Below, piece by piece: positions 11,691 through 23,215 of a DNA stretch of 64,000 nucleotides; positions within the stretch are counted from its first letter, which is position 1; each line of letters begins with the position of its first letter. Source of the DNA: Cordilura impudica (lineage: Eukaryota; Arthropoda; Insecta; Diptera; Scathophagidae); assembly GCA_963682025.1 (NCBI GenBank), contig OY821517.1:336579144-336643143 (forward strand), written 5' to 3'. Both the position numbers and the translations under genes were made by a program. The notes below the pieces were generated by a model that saw nothing but the letters and a program-made list of their open reading frames with translations, made no database searches and was not told the origin of the DNA.

Positions 11691-13200
11691 GTTTTACCTA
11701 AAAAATTTATTTACCTCAAAATTAATTGTTCTTCACACATTGTTTCATATATAAAATTTATTTACCTCAAAATTTGTTTTAACCTCATTTTATTTCTTCA
11801 CCTCAAACTATTTTCTCAACTAAAAATTTGTTTAAAATAACTTTTAAATCTAAAATAGTACTTAACACCAAAAAATTTACGGTACAAAAATTTAAATCCA
11901 CATTAAAAAATGTTTTTCACCTCGATTTATTTTTGTACCATTATTTTTTATTCTTAATATTTTTTTTAATATCAACATTTTTTTTTTTTGGTATAAAATT
12001 GGTTTGTCTCTTAAATAATTGTTTTATTTCAAAATTTTATTTGCCTAGGATATTTTTTAGCTTATAAATTTATTTCCACACCAAAAATATTTTTCGCCTC
12101 AACTTAGTTCTTCAACTAGAAATTTTTTCTATTTGAAATTATTATCTCACCTCAACATTTTCTTGTTCACTAAAAAAGTTTTGTTACACCTCAAAAAAAT
12201 TTTTACTAGAAATTAGTATCTCATCTATAAAATGTTCTTATCTGAAGCTAATATTTCACCTCAAAATTTTTTGTCACATCAATATGTTTTTTATCGTAAA
12301 TTTGTTTACCTCTAAAATTTACCATTCATTTCAGAAGTTTATTTCCACCTCACAAATAATTTTTCACTTGGTATTATTACCTCAAATTTTTTACAAAAAA
12401 TTTATTTATATTTACCTCAAAATTATTTTTTTACCTAAATTTATTTTTCTCACTATGAATTAGTATCTCACCTAAAATTTTATGTCCAAATAAATTTTTT
12501 ACCTTAAACTGTTTTTAACCGACAAAATGTATTTTACATTTCAAAAATTTATTTCCTCCTTATTTTCACCTCAAACATTTTTTTTAACTCAAATTTTTTT
12601 TCTCACATTAAACTTATATTTCACCTCAAAACTTTTTGTCACATCAATGTTTTTTACCTTTAGTAGTTGTTACCTCTAAAAATTAGTATTTCATTGCAAA
12701 AATTTATTTCCACCTCAAAAAATTATTTTTGACATGCAAGTATTATTTTTACTTTTTTTACGTTAAATTGTTTTACCTCACAAATATTATTTTATTTTCG
12801 AAAATTTATATTCAACTTATTTTCTTTTCATAATTTGTGTAGTCACCTCAAGTTATTTTATCTCATTAAATTAATATTTTAACTCAAAATTTTCTACCTT
12901 CATTTCAAATGTAAATTTCAACCTAAAAACTAATTTTTCCCCATAACTTAGTTGTTCACCTCAAAATATTTTCAACCTCAAAATATTTCACACTTAATTA
13001 TATTTATTTATACTTCAACAATTTAATTTCTTTTTCTCCACTCAATTTTTTTTAATATTTTTCTTGGTTTTTTGTATTTCCGCTAAAAACGATTTTTCCC
13101 ATTCAAATTTATTTTCACCACAGATTATTTTTTCACCATAAATTATTATGCAGCTGAAAATTTTGTTCACGATTATTTTAGTTTAAATTTAATTTTTTAC
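11690..13200 (+). repeat. Degenerate CACCTCAAAATTTTT minisatellite tract
   Basis: About 1.5 kb is built of loosely repeated 18-30 bp units of the form TTTTCACCTCAAAAATTT, with variants ACCTAAAATTT and TCACATCAATG. The strand is consistent: CACCTC on plus throughout. Units are too diverged for a fixed period. There is no coding capacity. Confidence 0.65.
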
Positions 13201-14994
13201 ATTATATTTTATTCAATACGCCAGACATTTTTTAAATATCTGAAATCGCACGAAAAAGTTTAAAGACAGGTTTGCTTCGATTTCTATACAAGAATGATTA
13301 ATTTATTTTAAAAATGGATCCTTAAAGATAACAATTCAAATTTCCCAAGCGCTTTGACATTTAGCGATGACAATTCATTATTAAATTAATTATAGCCATA
13401 AATAAGATACTGATATTTAAAAGAGTTCGTTCATTAAATTCAAGAATATTAAAAAAAAAGAAAATAAAACTACAAAATATAAAAATGATTCAAAATAATA
13501 ATAAAATACAAAAATACATGAAATGAACAAACAATGTTTATACTTCTAACAGTTTTCATTTCAAAAATTATTTTTAACTGAAAAATATATATAAAATTAT
13601 AAAATTATTTTCAATTTAACTTAGCTTTTCAGCTAAACATCTATTTTTTGGCCTGAAATTATAATCTCATCTTAAATTTTTTCTCAATTTTCAAAATTGC
13701 GGAAATTCCATTAAAATAAATATTGAAAGAAATTAATTGTTTATACTCTTGCGACACTGAGAATAATGGAGGTATAAAAGCATAAATAATCTAAAAATAG
13801 AAATATAATGAAAGTCATTTTTGTTAGTGTTGTATCTTCTGAGATTAATACAAAGCTCTTTGGTATTAAAAATGATTCTTAGCCACACCGCTCATACGCC
13901 TCACTTTAGGTGAGTGCATTGAAGCACTTAACCAAAGAGTGTATATGAGATAGACGCAGGCTCAACCTCACGGCCGCTCTTAGTAGAAAAAAAATTTTAT
14001 AAAGAAACAATTAAATCAATTATAACATAATTATTAAAATTTTTTATATAAGAATATTTACAAAGTAGTTATGATTTTTAGAAATAAGTATGTGCTTTCT
14101 TCTTTACTATCAGGCAATATTATAAACAAAATTAATGTTCGTATATTAATTACAATATTATTTGCAAAGTGTTCGCAGTAAGAAAAGTCGAGCATTTTTA
14201 TAAATAATAACTTTTGTGAATATTTGAACTATTTTCAGTATTGCGAAAACCCTGATGTGAAAATTTCATGTGGTATTTTGCAACTTATTTTTTTAATTGT
14301 GGTTGATTTGTATTTTTTTAACTTTAAGTTTTACAATATAATAATTTTTCAATTTGTGTCTATGGTTTGTTTGCTTGTTTGTTTGTTTGTATATTGAAAT
14401 GTCAATTAAAATTAGCGGTTTTCATTGTGATCATATACTCGTACATATATACATACTTACAAATTTATGTGAATATGTATTTCTTGCAATGATAAATTAT
14501 ATTTTCAATTGTCTTTAACATGCTAATCAAGCTTAGTCAAATATTATTGTGGAATTGAAATTAACATAAACATTATAAGTCTCTGGGCAATTTATCATTT
14601 GTTTTGATAAGACAATCAAAACCACAAAATTTACTTTTAATTTTAATAACAAATTTTGCTGAAATTGTTTTATTATATTTTTCTTTTACTAACCGCAAAA
14701 TTGTTAGAAATTATTTTATAAAATATGTATTTAAAAAAAAAAAAAGAAAAAAGTTATGGAGCAAATGATATTTGATAAGTTATTTAAAAATGATCAGTTA
14801 AGTGTAAGAGGACTGTGTGATAAGTAACTGCACTTGACATGTGGAGGCGATACTAGAATTTATATTATTCGACTTTTTATAAACACAACTCTTCTCATGA
14901 CTCTTGTCAATATTTCAGGCTGCTGCCTTCATCAGATTCATTATAAATATAATCTACAAATTTGCACAAAAGAATAAAATGGAATTCAGGTGGT
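13201..14994. other. AT-rich intergenic sequence, no gene recognised
   Basis: A more GC-rich islet at 13880-13975 has no match I recognise. A TTTG microsatellite is at about 14368-14390. No coding frames or RNA genes are supported. Confidence 0.45.
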
Positions 14995-15330
14995 TTAGGT
15001 TAGTTAAAATTATTTTAATTTAAGTTAGGTTACGTTAAGTTAGGTTAAATTTTATTAGGCTAAGTTAGGTTATGTTAGGTTAGTTTAAGTTTAGTTAGTT
15101 CAGATTAATTTAATTTATGTAAGATTAGGTTAGAAGCATGTTTAAACATTAAGTTAGTCAAAAATAAGGCAAGGTTAGGTGAGTTTAATTTAGGTTAGGT
15201 TGAGGTAGGATAGGTTATATTACATTGGTATAAGGTTAGTTTAATATAGGTTAGGTTAAGTCAGCTTAGGTTAGATTACATTAGTATAAGGTTAGGTTAG
15301 GTTTGTTTAGTTTAAGTTAGGTCAAGCTTC
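14995..15330 (+). repeat. Degenerate (GGTTA)n tract, telomere-repeat-like
   Basis: Multiple GGTTAGGTTA words mix with GTTAAG, GTTTAG and GATTAG variants over about 330 bp. GGTTA is a circular permutation of TTAGG, the ancestral insect telomere unit, which flies are thought to have lost. The array directly precedes an RNase H LINE fragment, and a similar tract follows it. Confidence 0.6.
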
Positions 15331-15337
15331 TTATGTG

Positions 15338-16102
15338 TGGTTCGCGGATGGCTCAAAACAATCTAATGGGGACATGGGCGCGGGCATATTCGGTCTCAAT
15401 TTTAACCGTACGTTACCCATGGGAAAATAGCCATCCATTTTCCAAGCGGAGGTCTTCGCTTTTTATGTACGTGTGACTGAATGCCTTAGAAGAAAGGCAA
15501 AAAGGGCACTTATTTACATACTACCCGACAGTCAGGCTGCACTAAAGCCAATTATGTCCTACAACGTGACGTCTAAACTTGTTTTGGATTGCATCGAAGT
15601 GCTCAACCAACAAGGCAGTTGCAACAAACTAACTTTATGCTGTATTCCGGCACACGAAGGATACGAGGGCAACGAAAGGGCAGATTTCCTCGCCAATAAA
15701 AGGTCCCGTCCTCCTTTCATCGGTCCAGAACCATTCTGTGGTGTTCCAGTAGGATACATCAAGGAAAAACTGAAGGAGTAGAGGGAATCACAAATTGCCG
15801 ACGACTGGAATAGAAGTCCCGGCAAACGGCAAGCTAAGAGTTCATTCGGAAAGATTACTTCCCTTGATAAGAAGGACTTAAGGACCTTGATGGGATTCTT
15901 TACTGGACACTGTGAACTTAGATATCGTCTACGAATAACTGGTCAGTCTGTTGCAGACACGTGTAGGTTCTACGAACAGGGGGTAGAAACAGCAGAATAC
16001 ATTCTCTGTGAATGTCGAAAACTAAGTGGCAAAAGAACCTCAGCACTTGGAGGATATACTGTATCCCCCTGGACATATGGGATATCATACCAAATAGGGT
16101 AA
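15338..16102 (+). pseudogene. RNase H and zinc-knuckle C-terminal fragment of a LINE (I/LOA-type)
   Basis: A single frame runs through with in-frame stops at 15428-15430 and 15779-15781. RNase H acidic residues appear in order: WFADGSK (D, about 15345), FQAEVFAF (E, about 15445), LPDSQAALKP (D, about 15528) and HEGYEGNERADFLAN (D, about 15680). A C-terminal domain follows, with TGHCELRYRL, then CRFYEQGVETAEYILCEC, a degenerate CCHC-like knuckle in which one cysteine is replaced by tyrosine. In intact elements RNase H removes the RNA strand during cDNA synthesis. The reverse transcriptase and endonuclease are absent. LINE clades with RNase H include I and LOA; the exact clade is not resolved. 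Confidence 0.8.
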
Positions 16103-16164
16103 TTGTCTTTATAAGGAGCCTTAATCTTTAGGACAACCATGGGTTGCACAAAAGATTAAATTGG

Positions 16165-16375
16165 TCGGTGTGCGTCAGGATATGTTAGGTTAGTTTAAGA
16201 TATGTTAGGTTAGGTTTCGTTAGGTTAGCTAAAGCTGGGCTAGGTTAGGTTAGGTAAGTAGTTTAAGTAGGTAAGTTGGGTTAAGTAGGTTAATTAAGTT
16301 AAGTATGTTAAGTAGGTTAGCTTGGGTTGGTTTAGTTTAACTTAATTTAAGTCAGGTTATGTTACGTTAGTTAGA
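16165..16375 (+). repeat. Degenerate (GGTTA)n tract, second block
   Basis: GGTTAGGTTTCGTTAGG, AGGTTAGGTTAGG and GTTAAGTAGG variants start within about 65 bp of the LINE fragment's last stop. It could be a repetitive 3' tail of that LINE or host sequence into which the LINE inserted. Confidence 0.55.
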
Positions 16376-16829
16376 TTTCACGCGCTTGAAGTTGAATTCA
16401 TTCGGACGCCCGTTGTAAAAAGGATATCTTCAACAGAAAGTTTTTGAAAAAGAAATGAAAGTAAAGAAGAGAGTGTTGTCCGCTATGGTTGCTCCGCCTA
16501 TGTTCTTATGAAATCCGCATAATCACCCATGAAACATCTACTTTACGGCGCAGATTATCAAAGCTACTATCCCTAGATATTTAAGTCATCATTCCTTCAA
16601 TCATAAGAACATACACGGTAGACATGGAACTCTTCCACATCCGTAATGAAAGTTGGTCAGTTGAATTCAATCGCGGCCGCACAAGGGTTTTTCTTAAGAC
16701 TGTTTTAGTTAGGTAACTTTACCGTTGAGTGGGTAAAGTGTCTGCAAGATAAGTGACCGAAAGGAATTTTGGTTTCGATTAATAACTGAATAAAGTAGAA
16801 ATAAAGAGTAAGGTCTAATGTTAGTCGTA
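16376..16829. other. Intergenic sequence, higher complexity, unassigned
   Basis: The stretch around 16390-16690 has more G and C than its surroundings and contains a NotI-type GCGGCCGC word at 16674. I found no coding frame, terminal repeat or RNA gene. It may be part of an element I do not recognise. Confidence 0.35.
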
Positions 16830-17501
16830 GACCCCTTACAGAGTCGCCTCCCGAAAATGGGCGGGATCGGATAAGTGGACGTGGCACTTTTATACAAAGT
16901 AATTATTCAATATTAAATATCTGGCGTACATTAATAGTGAGAGCCTTAGGACTTTGCGTGAGCCGATAACTCGAACGAAAAATGGACATGATAGGAGCAG
17001 TGAGCGTGGCACCGCCCATATATAATATAAATATAATATCGTATAACTGGAGTACTGTAAAAGAGAAAGCCTTAACACTTTGTACGAGTACATCAGATAG
17101 TTAGATAAACAACCGGCGGGGCACCTCCTATACAAAAAGTTTGAAAGCAACAGTCCTGAAACTTTTAACAAGTAAATTAATTACAAATGTGAGTGGTCGT
17201 TGAAAGTAAGGTCTTACTCACCAAATTCAAAAATCGTCAAAATCAGAAATCACCAAAAACGAAAATCGCGAAGAATAAAAATCTTTGAAACAAAAATCGG
17301 CAAAACCAAAAATCGGCAAAATGAAAAATCGCTGAAATAAAAATTAGCCAAATAATATTCTAAATTCAAGGCCAATCGTTAAATGTTGCCTGATTTAATT
17401 TGGAGAATCCATGTTATTCTCATGTACAGCTAAATGCAGCTTGCTCCAGAGTAGGGATGCCGAAAAATTTGATAATTTTTGATCTGAATAAAAACAAAAA
17501 T
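16830..17501 (+). mobile_element. Family III composite repeat, copy a (5' part)
   Basis: It carries diverged roughly 130-bp units with GGCACCGCCCATATA / GGGGCACCTCCTATAC words and 'GAGAGCCTTAGGACTTTG' phrases. A CAAAAATCGGCAAAA minisatellite (17210-17345) follows, then a conserved block (17380-17500) that ends GCCGAAAAATTTGATAAT. The same order of modules recurs at 30.0-31.7 kb, defining one repeat family. The 3' module of this copy lies at 18645-18763, displaced by two later insertions. No protein is encoded. Confidence 0.6.
17210..17345 (+). repeat. CAAAAATCGGCAAAAT minisatellite inside family III
   Basis: About nine degenerate 14-18 bp units of the type AAAATCGGCAAAA occur here. The same minisatellite sits at the same relative place in the copy at 31383-31480. 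Confidence 0.6.
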
Positions 17502-18070
17502 AAAACAAGTAAGAAAATTATAGTCGGTCTAGACCGACTATACGATACCCTATACCCTGGTTTAGAGACCCTATCTCTTCAGTCCAACTAATTGGGTATA
17601 GAATATAAGCATAAACCAATTTTGAGTGGCATTGTTGTTAATTTTTTTTGGCTGCAGATATGAAAAAGTTCATATCGGATACTATATCTATATGGGGACT
17701 AGGCCCAAAAATGGACCGATCCTGACCATGTTTGATATAGTCTCGGGAAGCAGCTCTATATGGGGCCTACGGCTAAGAGTTGTCCCATAGGGATCATTTT
17801 TGGACTACTAATAAGCACTTACAAACCCATTTTGACTAAGATTTATATGATAATTTGGATCTTATGGCAATTTATGTTGATTTCATAGGGGACATTTGTA
17901 TGGGGGATAGGACTGAACACGGACCGATCCTCACCAATTTCAATAGCGTTCATCCTATGGACGATAAAAGCTTATATACCAAATTTAATCAAAATATATA
18001 TTTTTGGTAGTTACAAACAGCAGCACAAAGTCATTATACTCAAACCACATAGTGGTATAGGGTATAAAAA
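17502..18070 (-). mobile_element. mini-me/DINE-1-like element, copy C (internally deleted)
   Basis: It starts with AAAACAAGTAAGAAAATT and the 22-bp palindrome (17520-17541), and ends with CCACATAGTGGTATAGGG. Compared with full copies it lacks the (GTCY)n tract and neighbouring sequence. It interrupts family III copy a. Confidence 0.75.
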
Positions 18071-18081
18071 AATATTAAATA

Positions 18082-18644
18082 ACTATAACATAAATAGGCG
18101 ATTTAACTTTGTAACTGATGTAACTTTGTCAGTTTGAATCCTACTTTGACCAAACAATCCTCATTTGAAAGTTATTTCTTTTCAGCTGTCCACCAGATTT
18201 ACAGATTTGCACCGTGTGTAACAAATTTTTTTTGAGTAATGTTCATTTAAAGTTGCTACTAACACAGACATAAAATTTTATAATGCTGTGTGTGTGTGTG
18301 TGGTTATTAAATTTGTTAATGTGTTTGCAAAAATTGTATATGAAAAGCCCTGTGTTGAATTGAAAAATAATTTTAGATATAAACCAATAACGACAATTCA
18401 TTATAATAATTACATATAATACGCCCTGTGTTGACTTGTGAATTGCATAAAATTAGCATACCATTAGGTGGCATATAAGGTTGAAATACCTTCAGGCTCT
18501 TATTTCTGTGTGTTCAACAAATATTTGTAATGAAATAAATTTGATGAATTCAATAGATTAAAAAAACATTGAAAGAAATAAATTGAATGAAAAAATAAAA
18601 TTTCCTAGAATGTGCACTCGAATTTCGAGGCTGGGCTCTGATAG
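18082..18644 (+). mobile_element. Short non-autonomous Helitron, copy 1 (enlarged)
   Basis: It shares with the five other copies the AATAGGCGATTT start, the internal phrase AAAGTTGCTACTAACAC, a GT run (18282-18302) and the 3' hairpin CTCGAATTTCGAG at 18617-18629. The end reads TCTGATAG before T, a mutated CTAG. It carries about 190 bp of extra internal sequence, including a partial repetition of the CCCTGTGTTGA phrase. It sits next to copy C of the mini-me-like element, inside family III. Confidence 0.65.
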
Positions 18645-18763
18645 TATAAAATAATAGTATAATTGCACCATACAAACTTCGTAAGAAAAACTGATTATGA
18701 AATCATACATAACAATGTGACTAGGTAAGTCGAAGCGAAGCACGATAGGGTATACCAGTCGGA
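18645..18763 (+). mobile_element. Family III copy a, displaced 3' module
   Basis: ATAATTGCACCATACAAACTTCG through GCGAAGCACGATAGGG matches 31660-31757, the 3' end of the other copy. This shows 17502-18644 is later insertion within one original element. Confidence 0.6.
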
Positions 18764-20819
18764 TATAAAGTTATGTTATGTTCACAGCGATGCTAGCTTA
18801 TTCCAAGCAAAAATCGCAAAACAAAACAAGAAGTACTAAAAGGCCCAAAGCGGTAAAAGGCGCTGTAGTTTTTATTATGTTTATTAATATATTAATAAAA
18901 AAAAAATATAAACTACGGAAAATTTTTTTTATTATAACTCTTAATTTTTAAATAAAAACGAATCATATAATCATTTTCAGACCATAGTGTTAAATTTTTT
19001 TAAATAAAATTTTAATTTTTTATTTAATGTTTTCAGTTGCATTTGACGCAATTAAAGAATTTACGGAATTATGTATTAAAAAAATTTAAAAAATGCATTT
19101 CACTGAACATGCCTGCCACTTGTAAGTTTGTGTATGGAAAAGTGAATATATGAAATTAATTTAAATCCAAAATAATTCTGTCTTAATTTTTGAATTAAGT
19201 CAATTTTCGTACTCTTCAATTTCTTTTTTATCCTTCAAAAATTTCTTCTATAAAATTCAGTACATCCCCGCAATGTTTTTGAAAAAATGAGTGATGGAAT
19301 TTTTGTAGTGAAAATAAAAGATTTTATGAACTCAATGAATTTTTGTTCGATAATTTGTGTGTCCTGTGCTTCAATATTGTGAAAGCAGACATTTTCAAAG
19401 ATAAAACCTAAATGCCGAAGTACTGATTGGATTTCATCTTTCATATAAAATTTTCCTGCTTGTTTTTCTTTTAACTTTTTGAACATCTGGAAAGCGCTAA
19501 TTCAGTGCTTTTATATAATAATCGCCAAATGGAAGAAATACACTTTTTAGGTCATCGGAAATTGCAAAATTTAGCAAGAAAAGCACTAAACACTAAGCAC
19601 ATCGCCAGATATTGAAAATTTTACAAAACTTTAGAAAAATGTTAAAAAACTTTAATAAATGCCTACGTTCTTAATTATATGACCAGCCACTGTACTTTTA
19701 TAGAATCGCCAGTATGTAACAAATTAGTGCTGTTTTTTTTTTAATTTATATTCTAGATTAAAAAAACCAACACGAGATTTAAATTTATTATTATTTTCTA
19801 AAATATTCTCAATTTTTTAATGAATAAATTTTTTTTTAATTAAAAAAAACACAAACTATATTTTCTTGTTATTATGAATAAGCTTGTTGGGTTTTCTTCA
19901 TCTTTCAATTAACCAAGTGTAAATTAAATTGCGGTATAGAAAAATGATAAATGACTATTGCAAGACGACGTTATAAATTATAATAAATAAAAAAAAATAA
20001 AGCAGTTTCACTGCATGTTTTATAAAAACAATAAGCAGCTTACAATACAATTTATAGAAATGAATAATACAAAAAAAAAAAATTAAAAACGATAAAAATG
20101 CATAAAACAAATTATGAAACTTTACAATAATTATGAATTGAACATTTTGTTGTTAAACTGATAATTCACACGTAATAATGGCAAGAAATGTAATAAAAAA
20201 TAAATCAAAACAAACTATAGCAACAGCACCAGCAACAGCAATAAAATAAAATGGTTTGTTAATCAGTCACAAGCAACTTTGGTATATTAAACAAAGTTGC
20301 ATTATTTGCAATGATCATTAGGCTGGCAGTTATTTCGCCAGAGACATGTTTTCATACCATCATTTAGCACTCAACAAACAGGAAGCGTGAACGTTCAAGG
20401 CTAATTGTACAAAGCATAACCTGACAAGGAAGGTTTCTTGAGGAGCAGCCGCGATTTTTATACGGTTTCTGCATAGTGTTATTCAACGCTGAGAAGAGCT
20501 TTGAAAATGACTACATGGTTTACAAAGAATTTATAAAGGTTTCTGTTAAAAAAAAGATATATATATAGTAAAAAACTTGTTAATGCTCTTGGGGAATATT
20601 CAGATGAAGATGATTGTTAATTTGATGGATTTGAATTATATATATATTTTTTTAATTTAAATAAAGAATGTGTTATGAATTTGACGTATAAATTGCACAA
20701 CACTTAGTTATATTTTTGATGTGTAAACATCTATTCGCGCAGGAGGGATAAATTTCTATTTCACAATACAATTACAAAAACATCGTAACAATGTAACGCG
20801 TAAGAAAAAATTGTGATAT
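18764..20819. other. AT-rich intergenic sequence; no recognised gene
   Basis: A frame on the minus strand at 19235-19486 would encode about 80 residues of unrecognised, K/F-rich sequence; I do not call it a gene. A less AT-rich island lies at 20225-20460 (CAGCAACAGC run at 20222-20240). I see no RNA gene or terminal repeats. Confidence 0.4.
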
Positions 20820-21910
20820 GAAAAATAAAAAATTAAAAATAAAAAACGAACAACGAAAAATGAAAAATAAAAATTAAAAAAAAGAAAAATGTAAAAATAA
20901 AAAATTAAAAATTAAAAACGAAAAATGAAAAATAAAAACTGAAACATGAAAAATATAAAATGAAAAATAAAAAATGAAAAATGAAAAATAAGAAATGAAA
21001 AATGAAAAACGAAAACTGGAAAAAAATTAAAAATAAAAAAAGAGAAATGAAAAATAAAAATTAAAAATGAAAAACAAAAAATAAAAAAAGAAAAATAAAA
21101 ATTGAAAAACAAAAAAAAAAAAAAAAATGAAATACGAGCAACAAAAAATGAACAATGAAAAATAAAAAATTAAGAATTAAAAATGAAAAGTGAAAAATGA
21201 AAAATAGCAAATGAAACATGAAAAAAAAAATGAAAAGTAAAAATTAAAAATAAAAAATTAAAAATGCAAAATAAAAAATGAAAATAAAAAATTAAAAATA
21301 AAAAATTTGAAATGAAAATAAGAAATGAAAAATGAAAAGTTAAAAATAAAAAATGAAAAATAAAAATTTAAAAATTAAAAACGAACAACGAAAAATAAAA
21401 AATTAAAATGAAAAATAAAAGTTGAAAAATGAAAAATAAAAAATAAAAAATGAAAAACGAACAATGAACAACGAGCAACGAAAAATTAAAAATGGAAACC
21501 GAAAAATGAAAAATTAGAAATAAAAAATGAAAAATAAATTAAAAATAAAATTAAAAAATGAAAAATAAAAAATGAAAAGTTAGAAATGACAAATGAAAAT
21601 TAAAAAATGGAAAATAAAAAATTAAAAATAAAAAATTAAAAATAAAAAATGAAAAATAAAAAAAAAAAAATGAAAAATAAAAATGAAAGATGAAAAATAA
21701 AAATGAAAACTGAAAAATAAAAAATGAAGAACTAAAAATGAAAACTGAAAAACTAAAAACGAAAAATGAAACATCAAAAGTTTAAAATGAAAAATTAAAA
21801 ATGAAAAATTAATAATAAAACTTAAAAAATACATAAGGAAAATAAAAACTGAAAAATGAAAAATGAAAAAAAAAATGAAAAATAAAAAATGAAAAATAAG
21901 AAATGAAAAA
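20820..21910 (+). repeat. Degenerate AAAAATG/AAAAATA satellite-like array
   Basis: About 1.1 kb consists almost wholly of GAAAAATAAAAA-type heptamer/octamer units, with rare markers such as ACGAACAACGAAAAA near 20846 and 21380 and ACGAGCAACG near 21470. Apparent long phenylalanine-rich frames on the minus strand are products of this repetition and not genes. The array ends exactly where a truncated mini-me-like element begins. Confidence 0.8.
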
Positions 21911-22397
21911 CTGCAATATTTTTATTGTTTGATAGTATTTAGTGAAGATTGGGAAGCAGCTCTAAATGGAGCCTATGACTAAGAATTTTCCTATAGGGAT
22001 TAGTTTTGAACTACTGATTAATGGATATAATAAGCACATATAAACCCAAGTTGACTGAGATCTATATGATAATTTGGACCTTATGGCAATTTATGTCGAT
22101 TTCATAGGGGTCATTTGTATGGGGACTAGGTCTGAACATGGACCGAATTCCACCAATTTCAATAGCGTTCATTCTATGGCCGATAAAGGCTTATATAACA
22201 AATTTCATCAAAACATATTCATATTTGCGACCTGTAGTTTGATTACAAGGTTTACATGGACACACAGACGGACGGACGGACGGACATCGCTAAATCGATT
22301 CAGTGATTCTGAGTCGATCGGTATAATAAAATATGGGTCTAGGTCAAATATTTTCGGTAGTCATTATACCCAAAGCACATAGTGGTATAGGGTATAC
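21911..22397 (-). mobile_element. mini-me/DINE-1-like element, copy D (truncated)
   Basis: It begins mid-element at GCAATATTTTTATTG and lacks the hairpin end; a (GGAC)n tract lies at about 22264-22287. It ends with CACATAGTGGTATAGGGTAT. It directly abuts the A-rich array, so the array may have grown from the element's internal A-rich part or truncated it. Confidence 0.75.
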
Positions 22398-22426
22398 AAA
22401 TAAAAAATTCCCATTTCTTTATTAGT

Positions 22427-23213
22427 TTTTATACCCTATACCACTATGTGGTTTGGGTATAATGACTTTGTGCTGCTGTTTGTAACAACCAAAAATATTT
22501 GACCTAGACCCATCTTTAATTATACCGATCGAATCAGAATCACTTTCTGAGTTGATTTAACAATGTCCGTCCGTCCGTCCGTCCGTCTGTGTGTCCATGT
22601 AAAGCTTGTAATCAAACTGCAGGTCGCAAATATGAATATATTTTGATGAAATTTGGTATATAAGCTTTTGTCGGCCATGGGATGAACGCTATTGAAATTG
22701 GTGAGAATCGGTCCATGTTCAGACCTAGCCCCCATACAAATTACCCATATGAAATCGACATAAATTGCCAAAGATCCAAATTGTCATATAGATCTTACTC
22801 AAATTGGGTTTGTATGCGTTCATTACATCCACTAATGAGTAGTCCAAAAATGATCCCTTTGACCCCATATAGAGCTGCTTCCCGATCTTCACTTAAATCT
22901 ATTAAAAAACAAAAATATTGCACTGATTCTTCTCAAATTTTGTTTGTACATATTTTTGCAAAATACAAGAGACTTTACCAAACATGATCAGGATCGGTCC
23001 ATTTTTGGACCTAGTCCCTTTATAGATATAGCATCCGATATGAACTTTTTCATATCTGCAGCCAAAAAAATTAATAAAAATCCCACTCAAATTTGGTTTT
23101 TGCTTATTTTCAATGTCCAGTTAGTTGGGCCTAAGAGATAGGGTTTCTAAACGCATGGTATAGGGTATCGTATAGTCGGTCTAGACCGACTATAATTTTC
23201 TTACTTGTTTTTA
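22427..23213 (+). mobile_element. mini-me/DINE-1-like element, copy E (young, full length)
   Basis: All landmarks are present: ATACCCTATACCACTATG at the left, (GTCC)n at 22565-22590, GGTATAGGGTAT, the 22-bp palindrome at 23172-23193, and the TTTTCTTACTTGTTTTT end. It is nearly identical to copy B; a 207-nt internal stretch (22781-22987) translates to the same 68 residues as the equivalent part of copies B and H, although this is surely not a protein gene. Confidence 0.8.
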
Positions 23214-23215
23214 TT

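Noticed and set aside
19235..19486. 83-codon frame on the minus strand
   Set aside because: It starts at ATG, but composition is AT-driven (K, F, I) and no domain is recognised; could be an old hAT-like piece but evidence is too weak.
20912..21834. Long phenylalanine/isoleucine/serine-rich frames on the minus strand
   Set aside because: They lie wholly in the AAAAATG/AAAAATA array; repetition without stops in one frame creates them.
22682..22987. 101-codon frame, with the same C-terminal 68 residues at 10688-10894 and 38188-38394
   Set aside because: Identical because the three loci are copies of one non-coding mini-me-like element; the opposite strand has equal-length frames and no start context or codon pattern supports a gene.
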